Shown piece after piece: positions 52,709 through 61,411 of a DNA stretch of 64,000 nt. Under the pieces are notes generated by a model. That model saw only the letters and a list, made by a program, of their open reading frames with translations, did not search any database and had not been told where the DNA came from. Numbering within the stretch: position 1 is the first letter of the stretch; each line of letters opens with the position of its first letter. The position numbers were made by a program, and so were the translations under genes. The stretch comes from Arthrobacter silviterrae (GTDB taxonomy: Bacteria; Actinomycetota; Actinomycetes; Actinomycetales; Micrococcaceae), in the NCBI RefSeq assembly GCF_011045165.1, contig NZ_JAAKZI010000008.1, positions 62,001 through 126,000 of the forward strand. The letters run 5' to 3'.

Positions 52709-53353
52709 ATGCGGGCAAGTGAGAAGGCCTACACCACCCTTCGTGGCGACATTGTTGATTGGCGCCTGCCCCCGGGGACGGTGCTGGCCGAGGTGGAACT
52801 GTCCGCCCGCCTTGGCGTCTCCCGGACGCCCGTCAGGGAGGCGCTTGCACGCCTGACGGCCGAGGGGCTGGCCGAACCCCAAAGCGGCCGCGGCACGGTG
52901 GTCAGCGGGATTTCCCTTGACCACGTCGACGAGCTGTTTGAACTGCGCTCCGCCCTGGAATGCCGCGCCGCCGAACTGGCGGCCCGGAACCGCGACCCCG
53001 CCGTCTTCCTTGAACTGCACCGCCAGCTGGGGAATGCCGGGCGCCTCATCACCGAGCAGGACCCCGCCCGGCGGGACTACTACCGGCTGGCCGGCGAGCT
53101 GGACACAGCCATCGACGACGCCGCCGGAAACCACTACCTGGCCCAGGCCCTGAAAAGCCTGCGCGTCCACCTGGTCCGGGTGCGCCGTCTGTCCAAGGAC
53201 AACCCCGCACGCCTGCGCGAGGCCGCCCGGGAGCACGCGGACATCGCCTTCGCGATCGCCAACGGCAATGCCGCCGTGGCCAGCGCCGCCACCACCGTCC
53301 ACCTCGACAACAGCCTCCGCCACCTGCTTCAGGGCGGCGCGGCACCCTCCTGA
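52709..53353 (+). CDS. GntR-family regulator of the propionate genes (FCD type)
   Basis: 214 residues. Winged helix AYTTLRGDIVDWRLPPGTVLAEVELSARLGVSRTPVREALARLTAEGLAEPQSGRGTVV; the C-terminal FCD ligand domain is ELFELRSALECRAAELAARN. AAGGAGG five nt before the ATG at 52709. It sits 60 bp upstream of prpD on the same strand and is divergent from prpE. Likely senses a methylcitrate-cycle intermediate and binds the TGTATACA sites. Confidence 0.9.
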   Translation: MRASEKAYTTLRGDIVDWRLPPGTVLAEVELSARLGVSRTPVREALARLTAEGLAEPQSGRGTVVSGISLDHVDELFELRSALECRAAELAARNRDPAVFLELHRQLGNAGRLITEQDPARRDYYRLAGELDTAIDDAAGNHYLAQALKSLRVHLVRVRRLSKDNPARLREAAREHADIAFAIANGNAAVASAATTVHLDNSLRHLLQGGAAPS

Positions 53354-53413
53354 GCTGCCCCAGCACCCGAAAACCACCACCACATCCAGCCCCCTGACTG
53401 AAAAGGAATTCCC

Positions 53414-54934
53414 ATGGTTGTCCAGCACAACGTCCGCGTCTACAAGAGTGAAGAAAACCTCCCCCGCGAGAACCAGCTCGCCTACAAGATCGCCAAGGTG
53501 GCCGCTGACCCGGTGGCCGTCACCGGCGAGGTCACCGAGATGATCATCAACCGGATCATCGACAACGCCTCCGTGGCCATTGCGTCCCTGAACCGCGGGC
53601 CCATCGTCGCCGCCCGGGCCCAGGCCCTCAGCCACGCACCGTCCACCGGCGGCTCGGGATCGAACGTCTTTGGCATCACCGAAAAGGTCTCACCCGAATG
53701 GGCCGCGTGGGCCAACGGCGTGGCCGTGCGCGAGCTTGACTACCATGACACCTTCCTTGCTGCCGAGTACTCGCACCCCGGCGACAACATCCCGCCCATC
53801 CTCGCCGTCGCCCAGCACACCGGCGCCTCCGGCGCGGACCTTATCCGCGGGATCGCCACCGGCTATGAGGTCCAGGTGGACCTGGTCAAGTCCATCTGCC
53901 TGCACGAACACAAGATCGACCACGTGGCGCACCTCGGCCCCTCCGCAGCCGCCGGCATCGGCACCCTGCTGGGCCTGGACGTGGAGACCATTTTCCAGGC
54001 CGTGGGCCAGGGCCTGCACACCACCACGGCCACCCGCCAGTCCCGCAAGGGCGAAATCTCCACCTGGAAGGCGCACGCACCGGCATTCGCCGGCAAGATG
54101 GCCGTGGAAGCGGCCGACCGTGCCATGCGCGGCCAGACCTCCCCCGTGCCGATCTATGAAGGGGAGGACGGCGTCATCGCCTGGCTGCTGGACGGCCCGG
54201 GCGCCCAGTACACGGTGCCGCTGCCGGCCGACGGCGAAGCCAAGCGCGCCATCCTGGACACGTACACGAAGGAACATTCAGCCGAATACCAGGCACAGGC
54301 CTGGATCGACCTGGCCCGCAAGCTCCACGGCGAGCACCCGGAGGCCACCGACCCGGCCAATGTGAAATCGGTGTTGATCAAGACCAGCCACCACACACAC
54401 TTTGTGATCGGCTCAGGGGCAAATGACCCCCAGAAGTACAGCCCCACCGCCTCGCGTGAAACCCTTGACCACTCCATCCCGTACATCTTCACGGTAGCCC
54501 TGCAGGACGGCTCCTGGCACCACGTGGATTCCTACTCCCCCGAGCGCGCCGGCCGCCCCGACACCGTGGAGCTGTGGCACAAGGTCACCACGGAAGAGGA
54601 TGCTGAGTGGACGCGCCGCTACCACTCCCTGGACATCGCCGAGAAGGCTTTCGGCGGAACCGTTGAGATCACGCTGAATGACGGCACGGTCATCACCGAG
54701 TCGATCGCCGTGGCTGACGCGCATCCGCTCGGTGCCCGCCCGTTTGCCCGTGAGCAGTACATCAACAAGTTCCGCACCCTGGCCACAGGCCTGGTGGAGG
54801 AAGCCGAGATCAACCGCTTCATCGCGGCAGCGGAAAATCTTGTCAACCTGGCCGCCGGGGAACTGGACCAGCTCAACATCACCGCGGCGCCCGGCGTCGT
54901 CGATCCCGCCAACGCACCCAAGGGACTCTTCTAA
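53414..54934 (+). CDS. prpD: 2-methylcitrate dehydratase
   Basis: 506 residues of the MmgE/PrpD family. [30 protein letters not shown] is the family signature, then [24 protein letters not shown] and [19 protein letters not shown]. Dehydrates 2-methylcitrate in the methylcitrate cycle. AAAGGAA upstream of the ATG; 1 bp separates it from prpB. Confidence 0.95.
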   Translation: MVVQHNVRVYKSEENLPRENQLAYKIAKVAADPVAVTGEVTEMIINRIIDNASVAIASLNRGPIVAARAQALSHAPSTGGSGSNVFGITEKVSPEWAAWANGVAVRELDYHDTFLAAEYSHPGDNIPPILAVAQHTGASGADLIRGIATGYEVQVDLVKSICLHEHKIDHVAHLGPSAAAGIGTLLGLDVETIFQAVGQGLHTTTATRQSRKGEISTWKAHAPAFAGKMAVEAADRAMRGQTSPVPIYEGEDGVIAWLLDGPGAQYTVPLPADGEAKRAILDTYTKEHSAEYQAQAWIDLARKLHGEHPEATDPANVKSVLIKTSHHTHFVIGSGANDPQKYSPTASRETLDHSIPYIFTVALQDGSWHHVDSYSPERAGRPDTVELWHKVTTEEDAEWTRRYHSLDIAEKAFGGTVEITLNDGTVITESIAVADAHPLGARPFAREQYINKFRTLATGLVEEAEINRFIAAAENLVNLAAGELDQLNITAAPGVVDPANAPKGLF

Positions 54935-54935
54935 C

Positions 54936-55865
54936 ATGCTGTACTCCAAGAAAACCCCCGAGCAGAAGCGCCGGGAGCTGCGCGAGATGCTGGTTCCCGG
55001 GGCGGCCCGCCAATTCCCTGGCGCCTTCAACCCGCTGTCGGCGCGCCTCATCGAGGAAAAGAAGTTCGACGGCGTCTACATCTCCGGCGCGGTCCTCGCC
55101 AATGACCTGGGCCTGCCGGACATCGGCATGACCACCCTGACCGAGGTCGCGGCCCGGGGCGGGCAGATTGCCCGCATGACGGACCTGCCGTGCCTGATCG
55201 ACGCCGACACCGGCTTCGGTGAGCCCATGAACGTGGCACGCACCATCCAGGAGCTTGAGAGCGCGGGCCTGGCCGGCTGCCACATCGAGGACCAGTTCAA
55301 CCCCAAGCGCTGCGGCCACCTGGACGGCAAGAACATGGTGGACCTGGACACGGCGGTCAAGCGCATTGCCGCCGCCGCGGATGCCCGGCGCGACCCGAAC
55401 TTCCTGGTCATGGCCCGCACCGACCTGCGGGCCGTGGAGGGCCTGGCTGCCGCGATTGACCGGGCCAAGGCCCTGGTCGACGCCGGGGCCGACGCCATCT
55501 TCCCGGAAGCCATGAAGGATGTTGCCGAATTCGAGGCCGTCTGCAAGGCAGTCAATGTGCCGGTGCTTGCGAACATGACGGAGTTCGGCAAGAGCGACTT
55601 GTTCACCCGGGATGACCTCGCGGCCGCCGGGGTGGCCATGGTCATCTACCCGGTGACCCTGCTGCGCAGCGCCATGGGGGCCGCCGAACGCGTGTTGGAC
55701 GCCATTTCGGCGGACGGCACGCAGAAGGCGGCGGTGCCGGAGATGTTGACTCGGGCCCGGCTCTATGAATTGGTTGACTACGAAGCGTATAACCAATTTG
55801 ATACGGGCATCTTTAATTTCCAGGTCCCGGGCCTGGACATCACCAGCAACAACGCGAACCTATAG
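54936..55865 (+). CDS. prpB: 2-methylisocitrate lyase
   Basis: 309 residues, ICL/PEPM superfamily. LPCLIDADTGFGEPMNVART supplies metal-binding Asp residues, the catalytic loop is NPKRCGHLDGK (the K-K/R-CGH motif), and VMARTDLRAVEGLAAAIDRA is conserved. Cleaves 2-methylisocitrate to pyruvate and succinate. ATG at 54936 directly follows the prpD stop. The frame is open upstream only as a shadow of prpD. Confidence 0.95.
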   Translation: MLYSKKTPEQKRRELREMLVPGAARQFPGAFNPLSARLIEEKKFDGVYISGAVLANDLGLPDIGMTTLTEVAARGGQIARMTDLPCLIDADTGFGEPMNVARTIQELESAGLAGCHIEDQFNPKRCGHLDGKNMVDLDTAVKRIAAAADARRDPNFLVMARTDLRAVEGLAAAIDRAKALVDAGADAIFPEAMKDVAEFEAVCKAVNVPVLANMTEFGKSDLFTRDDLAAAGVAMVIYPVTLLRSAMGAAERVLDAISADGTQKAAVPEMLTRARLYELVDYEAYNQFDTGIFNFQVPGLDITSNNANL

Positions 55866-55900
55866 GCAGCAAGTCTTTTTATCAAGAAGGAGCACCCACT

Positions 55901-57040
55901 GTGAGTGACGAAGACGTACGCAAGGGCCTTGCCGGTGTCGTGGCAGACTACACGGCAATTTCCAAGGTCAACCCGGAATCCAATTCCCTGCTGTACCGCG
56001 GCTACCCTGTGCAGGAGCTGGCCGCCGCCAAGTCTTTCGAGGAGGTGGCGCTGCTGCTGTGGACCGGCGAGCTGCCCTCCGAGGAGGAACTGACGGTCTT
56101 TGAGGCGTTTGAACGGGCCAACCGTGCACTGGACGCCAACGTCAAGGCAGCCATCGACCTGCTGCCGCTGGACTGCCACCCCATGGATGTGGGACGCACT
56201 GCCGTCTCCGTGCTGGGTGCCAACCATGCCCTGGCCGAGGACTCCTCACCCGAGGCGGAACTGGAAAAGGCCAAGTCGCTCTTCGCGCACTTCCCGGCAG
56301 TGGTTGCCTACGACCAGCGCCGCCGTCGTTCCCTGGCCCCGGTGGCACCCCGGGATGACCTGGACTACTCGCAAAACTTCCTGTGGATGGCCTTTGGCGA
56401 GGAAGCGGCACCCGAAGTGGTGGACGCCTTCCGGGTGTCCATGGTCCTTTACGCGGAACACTCCTTCAACGCGTCCACGTTTACGGCCCGGGTCATCACC
56501 TCCACGCTCTCCGACCTGCATTCAGCCGTCACCGGGGCCATTGGCGCGTTGAAGGGCCCGCTGCACGGGGGCGCCAACGAGGCCGTCATGCACACCTTTG
56601 ACGAAATCGGCATCCGCAAGGAGGAGACCCGGGAGGAGGCCGCCGCACGCGCCAAGGCCTGGATGGAGGACGCGCTGGCCAAGAAGAAGAAGGTCATGGG
56701 CTTTGGCCACCGGGTGTACAAGAACGGCGACTCCCGCGTCCCCACCATGAAGGGTGCGCTGGACAAAATGATCGCCTACTTTGACCGGCCGGAAATGCTG
56801 GGCCTGTACGACGGGCTGGAGCAGGCAATGCAGGAGGCCAAGGCCATCAAGCCCAACCTCGACTACCCCGCAGGGCCCACCTACCACCTCATGGGATTCG
56901 ACACCGACATGTTCACCCCCATCTTCATCGCCTCCCGCATTACGGGCTGGACGGCACACATCATGGAACAGCGCGCCGCCAACGCCCTCATTCGCCCGCT
57001 CAGCGCCTACAACGGAGTGGATGAAAGGCACCTGGGCTGA
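55901..57040 (+). CDS. prpC: 2-methylcitrate synthase
   Basis: 379 residues of the citrate synthase family. Catalytic His in LKGPLHGGANEAVMHTFDEIG, FGHRVYKNGDSRVP with the second His, and FDTDMFTPIFIASRITGWTAHIMEQ with the catalytic Asp. Condenses propionyl-CoA with oxaloacetate; its place after prpDB favours the methylcitrate role over citrate synthase. GTG start with AAGGAG nine nt upstream. Confidence 0.94.
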   Translation: MSDEDVRKGLAGVVADYTAISKVNPESNSLLYRGYPVQELAAAKSFEEVALLLWTGELPSEEELTVFEAFERANRALDANVKAAIDLLPLDCHPMDVGRTAVSVLGANHALAEDSSPEAELEKAKSLFAHFPAVVAYDQRRRRSLAPVAPRDDLDYSQNFLWMAFGEEAAPEVVDAFRVSMVLYAEHSFNASTFTARVITSTLSDLHSAVTGAIGALKGPLHGGANEAVMHTFDEIGIRKEETREEAAARAKAWMEDALAKKKKVMGFGHRVYKNGDSRVPTMKGALDKMIAYFDRPEMLGLYDGLEQAMQEAKAIKPNLDYPAGPTYHLMGFDTDMFTPIFIASRITGWTAHIMEQRAANALIRPLSAYNGVDERHLG

Positions 57041-57095
57041 CCGCGGCGGAGTAGGGTGGGAAGGGTCACCGTAGGCCCGCACCCGAAGGAGCATC

Positions 57096-57425
57096 GTGGA
57101 AAAATCATCACTGACGGCATTGGCCCGTGAGCTGCTGGCAACTGCCAAGGGCGGCACCAACGGACGCAGTGCCCGGACGGTTTACGGGGGCCATGAGCGC
57201 GTGCTGCGCCAGACCGTGGTGGCGCTGACCGCCGGCTCCATGCTGGACGACCACGACAATCCCGGCGAGGCCACCATCCAGGTGCTCAGCGGCCGCGTGT
57301 TGCTGGCTACCGGGGAGGTGTCGTGGGAAGGATCCTCGGGAGACCACCTGGTGGTGCCCAATACCCGCCACTCCGTGAAGGCGCTGGAAGATTCGACGTT
57401 TTTGCTGACGGTCGCCAAGCCCTGA
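57096..57425 (+). CDS. Small cupin-fold protein
   Basis: 109 residues, GTG start after GAAGGAGC. Beta-barrel pattern: VVALTAGSMLDDHDNPGEATIQVLSGRVLLATGEVSWEGSSGDHLVVPNTRHSVKALEDSTFLLTV. It keeps the two-motif cupin layout with one clear His (NTRHSV), so metal binding is uncertain. It follows prpC by 55 bp and may share the transcript. Function unknown. Confidence 0.78.
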   Translation: MEKSSLTALARELLATAKGGTNGRSARTVYGGHERVLRQTVVALTAGSMLDDHDNPGEATIQVLSGRVLLATGEVSWEGSSGDHLVVPNTRHSVKALEDSTFLLTVAKP

Positions 57426-57438
57426 CCACCGCCGTTTC

Positions 57439-57924
57439 CTAAGTCCGGAGGGTGCGGGTGCTGGAGGCCACGGTCTCGTTGTCCGGATTCATGACAATGC
57501 GCCAGTCGGCCCGCTCCCCCGCCAGAAACGCCGGCAGCCAGTGGACGGCGTCGGCCCACATCTGCTCCTCCGGCAGGCGCTTTTCGGGGTACCAGTGCGG
57601 GGCAATTTCCTCGCTTTCCCGGGCGTCTCCGCTAAACGTCCGGCAGAGGTAGACCATGGTGGCCATGTCCCAGTCCGGCCGGGCGGGGAAGACAAAATCA
57701 ACGGTCCCGGCCGGAATCAGGTCCCCCTGAAGCACCGTGATGCCGGATTCCTCCATCACCTCACGGCAGATGGCCTGGGCCGTGGTTTCACCGGCTTCCA
57801 CATGGCCGCCGATCCCCACCACCTTGCCCGTGCCGAAGCCCGTCTTCTTCCATCCGAGCAGCACTTGGGCTTCGCCGTCGACCGTTCGGAGCAGGAAGCA
57901 CAGGGTCACGGCGGCAGCAGTCAT
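57439..57924 (-). CDS. NUDIX hydrolase (MutT/MTH1-like)
   Basis: 161 residues. Complete Nudix box in GIGGHVEAGETTAQAICREVMEESGI. Flanking LLGWKKTGFGTGKVVG and terminal WADAVHWLPAFLAG resemble MTH1-type 8-oxo-dGTP hydrolases. Likely cleans oxidised nucleotides; the exact substrate is unproven. It converges on the cupin gene with a 13-bp gap and no terminator. Confidence 0.88.
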   Translation of the reverse strand: MTAAAVTLCFLLRTVDGEAQVLLGWKKTGFGTGKVVGIGGHVEAGETTAQAICREVMEESGITVLQGDLIPAGTVDFVFPARPDWDMATMVYLCRTFSGDARESEEIAPHWYPEKRLPEEQMWADAVHWLPAFLAGERADWRIVMNPDNETVASSTRTLRT

Positions 57925-57949
57925 GACTCCAGCCTAAGCTCCGGGGGCG

Positions 57950-58645
57950 CTAATTTTTGGCCGCCGGGGCCAGGACAGCGATGATTTTTCCACTGGAGTC
58001 CCGGATCTCCGCACGCGCCAACTGCTCAACTGACACAGGTGTCGCCCCGACAACCTCGGCCTGCCCCCGGGGCGTGGCACTCCAGCTTGCGGCCCGGTCA
58101 ATGCTGCCGGACCTGTCCTCTACCCAAAGGGACAGGATCCCCTTCACGGGCAGGCCATTGCCGGACAGGGCAAGCTCCGTTCCCCAGGCTTTCTTGACCA
58201 GGCCCAGCCGTACCTGTGGGCCCGAGCCGGCGCCGGCAACGTAACTCACCTCAGGACTGGCCGGCGACGTGCCTGCCGTACCTGCCAGGAATCCGATGGC
58301 CAGGCAGGCGGCCGCGGCACCCGACATCAGCGCCGTGGCGCGCCATCGGGATTTCCGGCGGCGGCTGGCCAGCTTTGCCATCAATGGGCCCACGCCGCCG
58401 CCGGCCCCATCCAACGCTCCCGCGACGTCGGGCTGTCGGGCCGCACCGATGGCGAGAACATCCTCCAGCGGCACGGCACCAAGGAGCCCTGACAGTCCAT
58501 GGAGGGACGAAAGCTCATCCGCGCACAGCCGGCACATCACCAAGTGTTGTTCGAACTGCTCGCGTTCCCGGCTGTCCAGTCCGCCGAGCACATAGGCGCC
58601 GACCAGGTGATGAACGGCCGCGTGGTTGTCCGGGCCAAGTGTCAT
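57950..58645 (-). CDS. Anti-sigma factor with one transmembrane helix
   Basis: 231 residues. Zinc anti-sigma motif H-x3-C-x2-C in FEQHLVMCRLCADEL at residues 32-46. A single TM ALMSGAAAACLAIGFLAGTAG lies near 105-125. The extracytoplasmic RskA-like domain contains GILSLWVEDRSGS. It overlaps the sigma gene by 4 bp. It would hold the ECF sigma at the membrane until a signal arrives. Confidence 0.9.
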   Translation of the reverse strand: MTLGPDNHAAVHHLVGAYVLGGLDSREREQFEQHLVMCRLCADELSSLHGLSGLLGAVPLEDVLAIGAARQPDVAGALDGAGGGVGPLMAKLASRRRKSRWRATALMSGAAAACLAIGFLAGTAGTSPASPEVSYVAGAGSGPQVRLGLVKKAWGTELALSGNGLPVKGILSLWVEDRSGSIDRAASWSATPRGQAEVVGATPVSVEQLARAEIRDSSGKIIAVLAPAAKN

Positions 58646-59142
58646 GGTGCCACTCCCATCTCATCAAGAATGCCCCTCAGCGACTTGAGCGCGTAGAACG
58701 CCCGCGACTTCACGGTGCCCACGGGGATCTGGAGCTGGCCGGCAGCCTCAAGGGCCGTGCAGCGCCGGTAATGCAGGGCGACAATGACATCGCGGTGTTC
58801 GGCACTGAGCCTGGCAAGGGCTTCTTCCATCAAAACCTTTGTCAGCAATCCGTCCACATGCCCCACCGTGGCCGCCAGCTGCTCGGGCTCCCCGGACTGC
58901 GCCTGCTGCGGACGGCGCTGCTGCCGGCGGAAATTGTCGATAATGATGTTGCGGGCCGTCCTAAAAAGGTAGCTGCGCATGCTTGTGGTGATCCTCGGAT
59001 TCTGTTGCCAGATGCGCAGGATCGTTTCCTGCACAACGTCCTCGGCCTGGGCAGGAGTTGCCGACATCCCCATGGCGAATCGGCGCAGCGCCGGGGCATG
59101 GTCCCGGTAGATCTCTGCGACCGTCTGTTCATCCAATGGCAT
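58642..59142 (-). CDS. ECF RNA polymerase sigma factor
   Basis: 166 residues. Region 2: EIYRDHAPALRRFAMGMSATPAQAEDVVQETILRIWQQ, then SYLFRTARNIIIDNFRR. Region 4: LSAEHRDVIVALHYRRCTALEAAGQLQIPVGTVKSRAFYALKSLR. ATG at 59142 has AGGGG five nt upstream; upstream ATG 59157 lacks an SD. The divergent TGAACC/CGTC promoters suggest it controls itself and the lipoprotein gene. Confidence 0.93.
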   Translation of the reverse strand: MPLDEQTVAEIYRDHAPALRRFAMGMSATPAQAEDVVQETILRIWQQNPRITTSMRSYLFRTARNIIIDNFRRQQRRPQQAQSGEPEQLAATVGHVDGLLTKVLMEEALARLSAEHRDVIVALHYRRCTALEAAGQLQIPVGTVKSRAFYALKSLRGILDEMGVAP

Positions 59143-59189
59143 GAAGGCCCCTGACATCGTTGTCGAATACAAACACAGCTACCTGCCAA

Positions 59190-59215
59190 GACGCCCAATT
59201 GCCGGCAATGGTTCA
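59190..59215 (-). promoter_or_regulatory. ECF-type promoter of the sigma gene
   Basis: TGAACC, 16-nt spacer, CGTC on the minus strand, about 50 bp upstream of the sigma start codon. Same elements as the divergent promoter at 59240-59266. Confidence 0.6.
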
Positions 59216-59239
59216 ATGCGGAGCAATACCCGCACTGGG

Positions 59240-59266
59240 TGAACCATTCTTCGGCCCCGTGTCGTC
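59240..59266 (+). promoter_or_regulatory. ECF-type promoter of the lipoprotein gene
   Basis: TGAACC, 17-nt spacer, CGTC, about 50 bp upstream of the lipoprotein ATG. GAAC-type -35 with CGTC-type -10 is usual for group-4 sigma factors. Confidence 0.6.
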
Positions 59267-59315
59267 TTACCGCACGACGGCGCATCCCCGCCGCACAGAC
59301 GAGAAACGAGATTTC

Positions 59316-59795
59316 ATGAAGAAGCACTTAACCGCAGCACTGGCCTCGATTTCACTGGCCGCCCTGGCCCTGACAGCGTGCAGCACCCCAACCGCCGCCC
59401 CGCCGGCTGCCAGTTCCCCCGCCAACATTACCGCGCCGGCGGACCTGAAAACCGCTGCCAAGGCCCCTGGAGACATTGTGGTCAACGGCCAGGGAATGAC
59501 GGTCTACGTCTTCGACAAGGACATCAAGGGTTCCGGCAAAAGCTCGTGCAGTGGCCCCTGCCAGGACCTGTGGGCGCCGGTGGCAGCCGGCCAGGGCACA
59601 CCCGTGCTCGACGGCGTCACAGGGACTGCCGGTGTCATCACGACGGCGTCAGGAAAGAAGCAGCTCACGCTTAACGGGATGCCGTTGTACCTGTTTTCCA
59701 AGGATGCGGGTCCCGGCGACGCGAAGGGCCAGGGCGTCAAGAATGTGTGGTGGGCAGTGAACCCGGCCGGGGAAAAGGTCACCGCCGCCGGGTAG
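59316..59795 (+). CDS. Lipoprotein with COG4315-type secreted repeats
   Basis: 159 residues. Signal peptide KKHLTAALASISLAALALTAC with lipobox LTAC. Two repeats of the secreted-repeat family: GQGMTVYVFDKDIKGSGKSSCSGPCQDLWAPV and NGMPLYLFSKDAGPGDAKGQGVKNVWWAVNP. This family often accompanies ECF sigma/anti-sigma pairs; a redox or haem-related role has been suggested elsewhere but is unproven. Its stop codon abuts the convergent xerD stop. Confidence 0.88.
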   Translation: MKKHLTAALASISLAALALTACSTPTAAPPAASSPANITAPADLKTAAKAPGDIVVNGQGMTVYVFDKDIKGSGKSSCSGPCQDLWAPVAAGQGTPVLDGVTGTAGVITTASGKKQLTLNGMPLYLFSKDAGPGDAKGQGVKNVWWAVNPAGEKVTAAG

Positions 59796-60770
59796 TCAGG
59801 ACAGCAGCGCCCGGGGGTGCGCGGCGGCATATACCTCGCGCAGCGTCTCGGCCGTGACCAAGGTGTAGACCTGAGTGGTGGTCACGGACGCGTGGCCCAG
59901 CAGTTCCTGGACCACGCGGACATCGGCACCGCCTTCCAGCAGGTGCGTGGCGAAGGAGTGGCGCAGGGTGTGGGGGGACACATCCGCCGTGACTCCGGCC
60001 TTTTCCGCCGCCGCCTTGAGAATGGTCCACACGCTTTGCCGGCTGATCCGCCCGCCGCGGGTGTTCAGGAACAGGGCCGGCGTTCCCTTGCCCTTCCCGG
60101 CAAGGGAGCTGCGCCCTCGCACCAGGTACGCCTCCAGGGCGCGCAGGGCGTAGGAGCCGATGGGCACCAGGCGCTCCTTGGAACCCTTGCCGAACAACCT
60201 GACCAGGGAGGGCCCGCCGTCGCCCGGCGGGGCCAGGACCAGGTCGTCCACGTCCAGCCCCACCGCCTCGCTGATGCGGGCGCCGGTGGAATACAGGAAT
60301 TCCAGCATGGCCGAATCCCGCAGTCCCGCAGGCGTGTCGGAGCCCGCCGCTTCCAGGATGCTGGCCACATCAGCCACGCTGATGGCCTTGGGCAGCCTGC
60401 GCCCGGGCATGGGAGGATGCACGTCGGCGGCGGGATCCGCGTTGCTGAGTCCTTCCAGGGCCCAGAACTTGTGAAGCCCGCGCACGGCCACGATGGTGCG
60501 CGCCGCGGACCGCAGGCCCAGCGCGGATCCGCCGTCGGCGCCGTCGGACAGGGCCTGGGCGAAGGCGCTGACATGGTGCCGCGTCACCTCCCCCGGCGAC
60601 GTGACGTGTTCGGCGTCAAGGAAGCGCCTGTAGCGCAGCAGGTCGCGCCGGTAGGCCTGGAGGGTGTTGGCAGCCAGGCCACGCTCCACGCCAACGTGCT
60701 GGAGGTAGTCCTCGACGGCGCGCCCCAGCCCGCCGGGGGAAGCCGGTGCGCCGGCGCCCCCGGCGGTCAC
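59796..60770 (-). CDS. xerD: Site-specific tyrosine recombinase XerD
   Basis: 324 residues. Core-binding domain [33 protein letters not shown]. Catalytic residues: Arg in [13 protein letters not shown], Lys in [11 protein letters not shown], HxxR in [22 protein letters not shown], and Tyr in TTQVYT. Resolves chromosome dimers at dif with XerC. GTG at 60770 makes a GTGA overlap with the NUDIX stop; ten upstream codons are open. Confidence 0.94.
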   Translation of the reverse strand: MTAGGAGAPASPGGLGRAVEDYLQHVGVERGLAANTLQAYRRDLLRYRRFLDAEHVTSPGEVTRHHVSAFAQALSDGADGGSALGLRSAARTIVAVRGLHKFWALEGLSNADPAADVHPPMPGRRLPKAISVADVASILEAAGSDTPAGLRDSAMLEFLYSTGARISEAVGLDVDDLVLAPPGDGGPSLVRLFGKGSKERLVPIGSYALRALEAYLVRGRSSLAGKGKGTPALFLNTRGGRISRQSVWTILKAAAEKAGVTADVSPHTLRHSFATHLLEGGADVRVVQELLGHASVTTTQVYTLVTAETLREVYAAAHPRALLS

Positions 60771-61411
60771 TGCTTGCGCTGGCCCGGATGCGCCGGCCAC
60801 GGCGCCGAGGCCGGGCGGAGGCTGGCGAAGCCGTCACGTGCGGCCGTGGCCGCCGCCAAAATGCCGACGACGGCGGACGGGTTGTGGATGCGCCCCTCCA
60901 GTACCGCGGCGGCGGCGTCGTCCAGGTCCACCCAGCGGAACCGGATTTCGGACTCCTCCTCCGTGCGCACGTGCCGTTCGGCTTCCGGAATCCAGGAAAC
61001 GGAGCGGGCCAGGTAGATGCGGATGGCCTCGCTGGAGGAACCGGGAGAGTTGAAAAAGTCCGCCAGGACATGCCAGTCGGCAGCCACCAGGTCCGCTTCC
61101 TCGGCAAGTTCCCGGGCCGCCCCCACCACAAAGTCCTCGCCCTCAACGTCCAGCAGGCCGGCGGGAATTTCCCACAGGTCCATTTGCACGGGGTGCCGGT
61201 ACTGGCGCAGCAGGAGCACCTCCTGCTCGTCATTGAGCACCACCACGGCCACTGCGCCCGGGTGGGCAATGTAGTCCCGGGTCAGCGGCTGGGAGTCCGG
61301 TGTCAGCGAAAAAGTATCCGAGACGACGTCCCAAATGCGCCCCTGGTATACCGTTGCCGATGACTGCAGTGTGCGGTGGCTGACGGAATCAGCCACCGGT
61401 CCGCCGGCCAC
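60767..61411 (-). CDS. NUDIX hydrolase, ADP-ribose pyrophosphatase type
   Basis: 214 residues. [37 protein letters not shown] precedes a Nudix box, [11 protein letters not shown], with the family's Pro 15-17 residues further on ([17 protein letters not shown]). Hydrolyses ADP-ribose-like compounds. GTG start overlaps the pyrG stop (TAGTG). Conserved neighbour of pyrG and xerD in actinobacteria. Confidence 0.93.
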   Translation of the reverse strand: MAGGPVADSVSHRTLQSSATVYQGRIWDVVSDTFSLTPDSQPLTRDYIAHPGAVAVVVLNDEQEVLLLRQYRHPVQMDLWEIPAGLLDVEGEDFVVGAARELAEEADLVAADWHVLADFFNSPGSSSEAIRIYLARSVSWIPEAERHVRTEEESEIRFRWVDLDDAAAAVLEGRIHNPSAVVGILAAATAARDGFASLRPASAPWPAHPGQRKQ

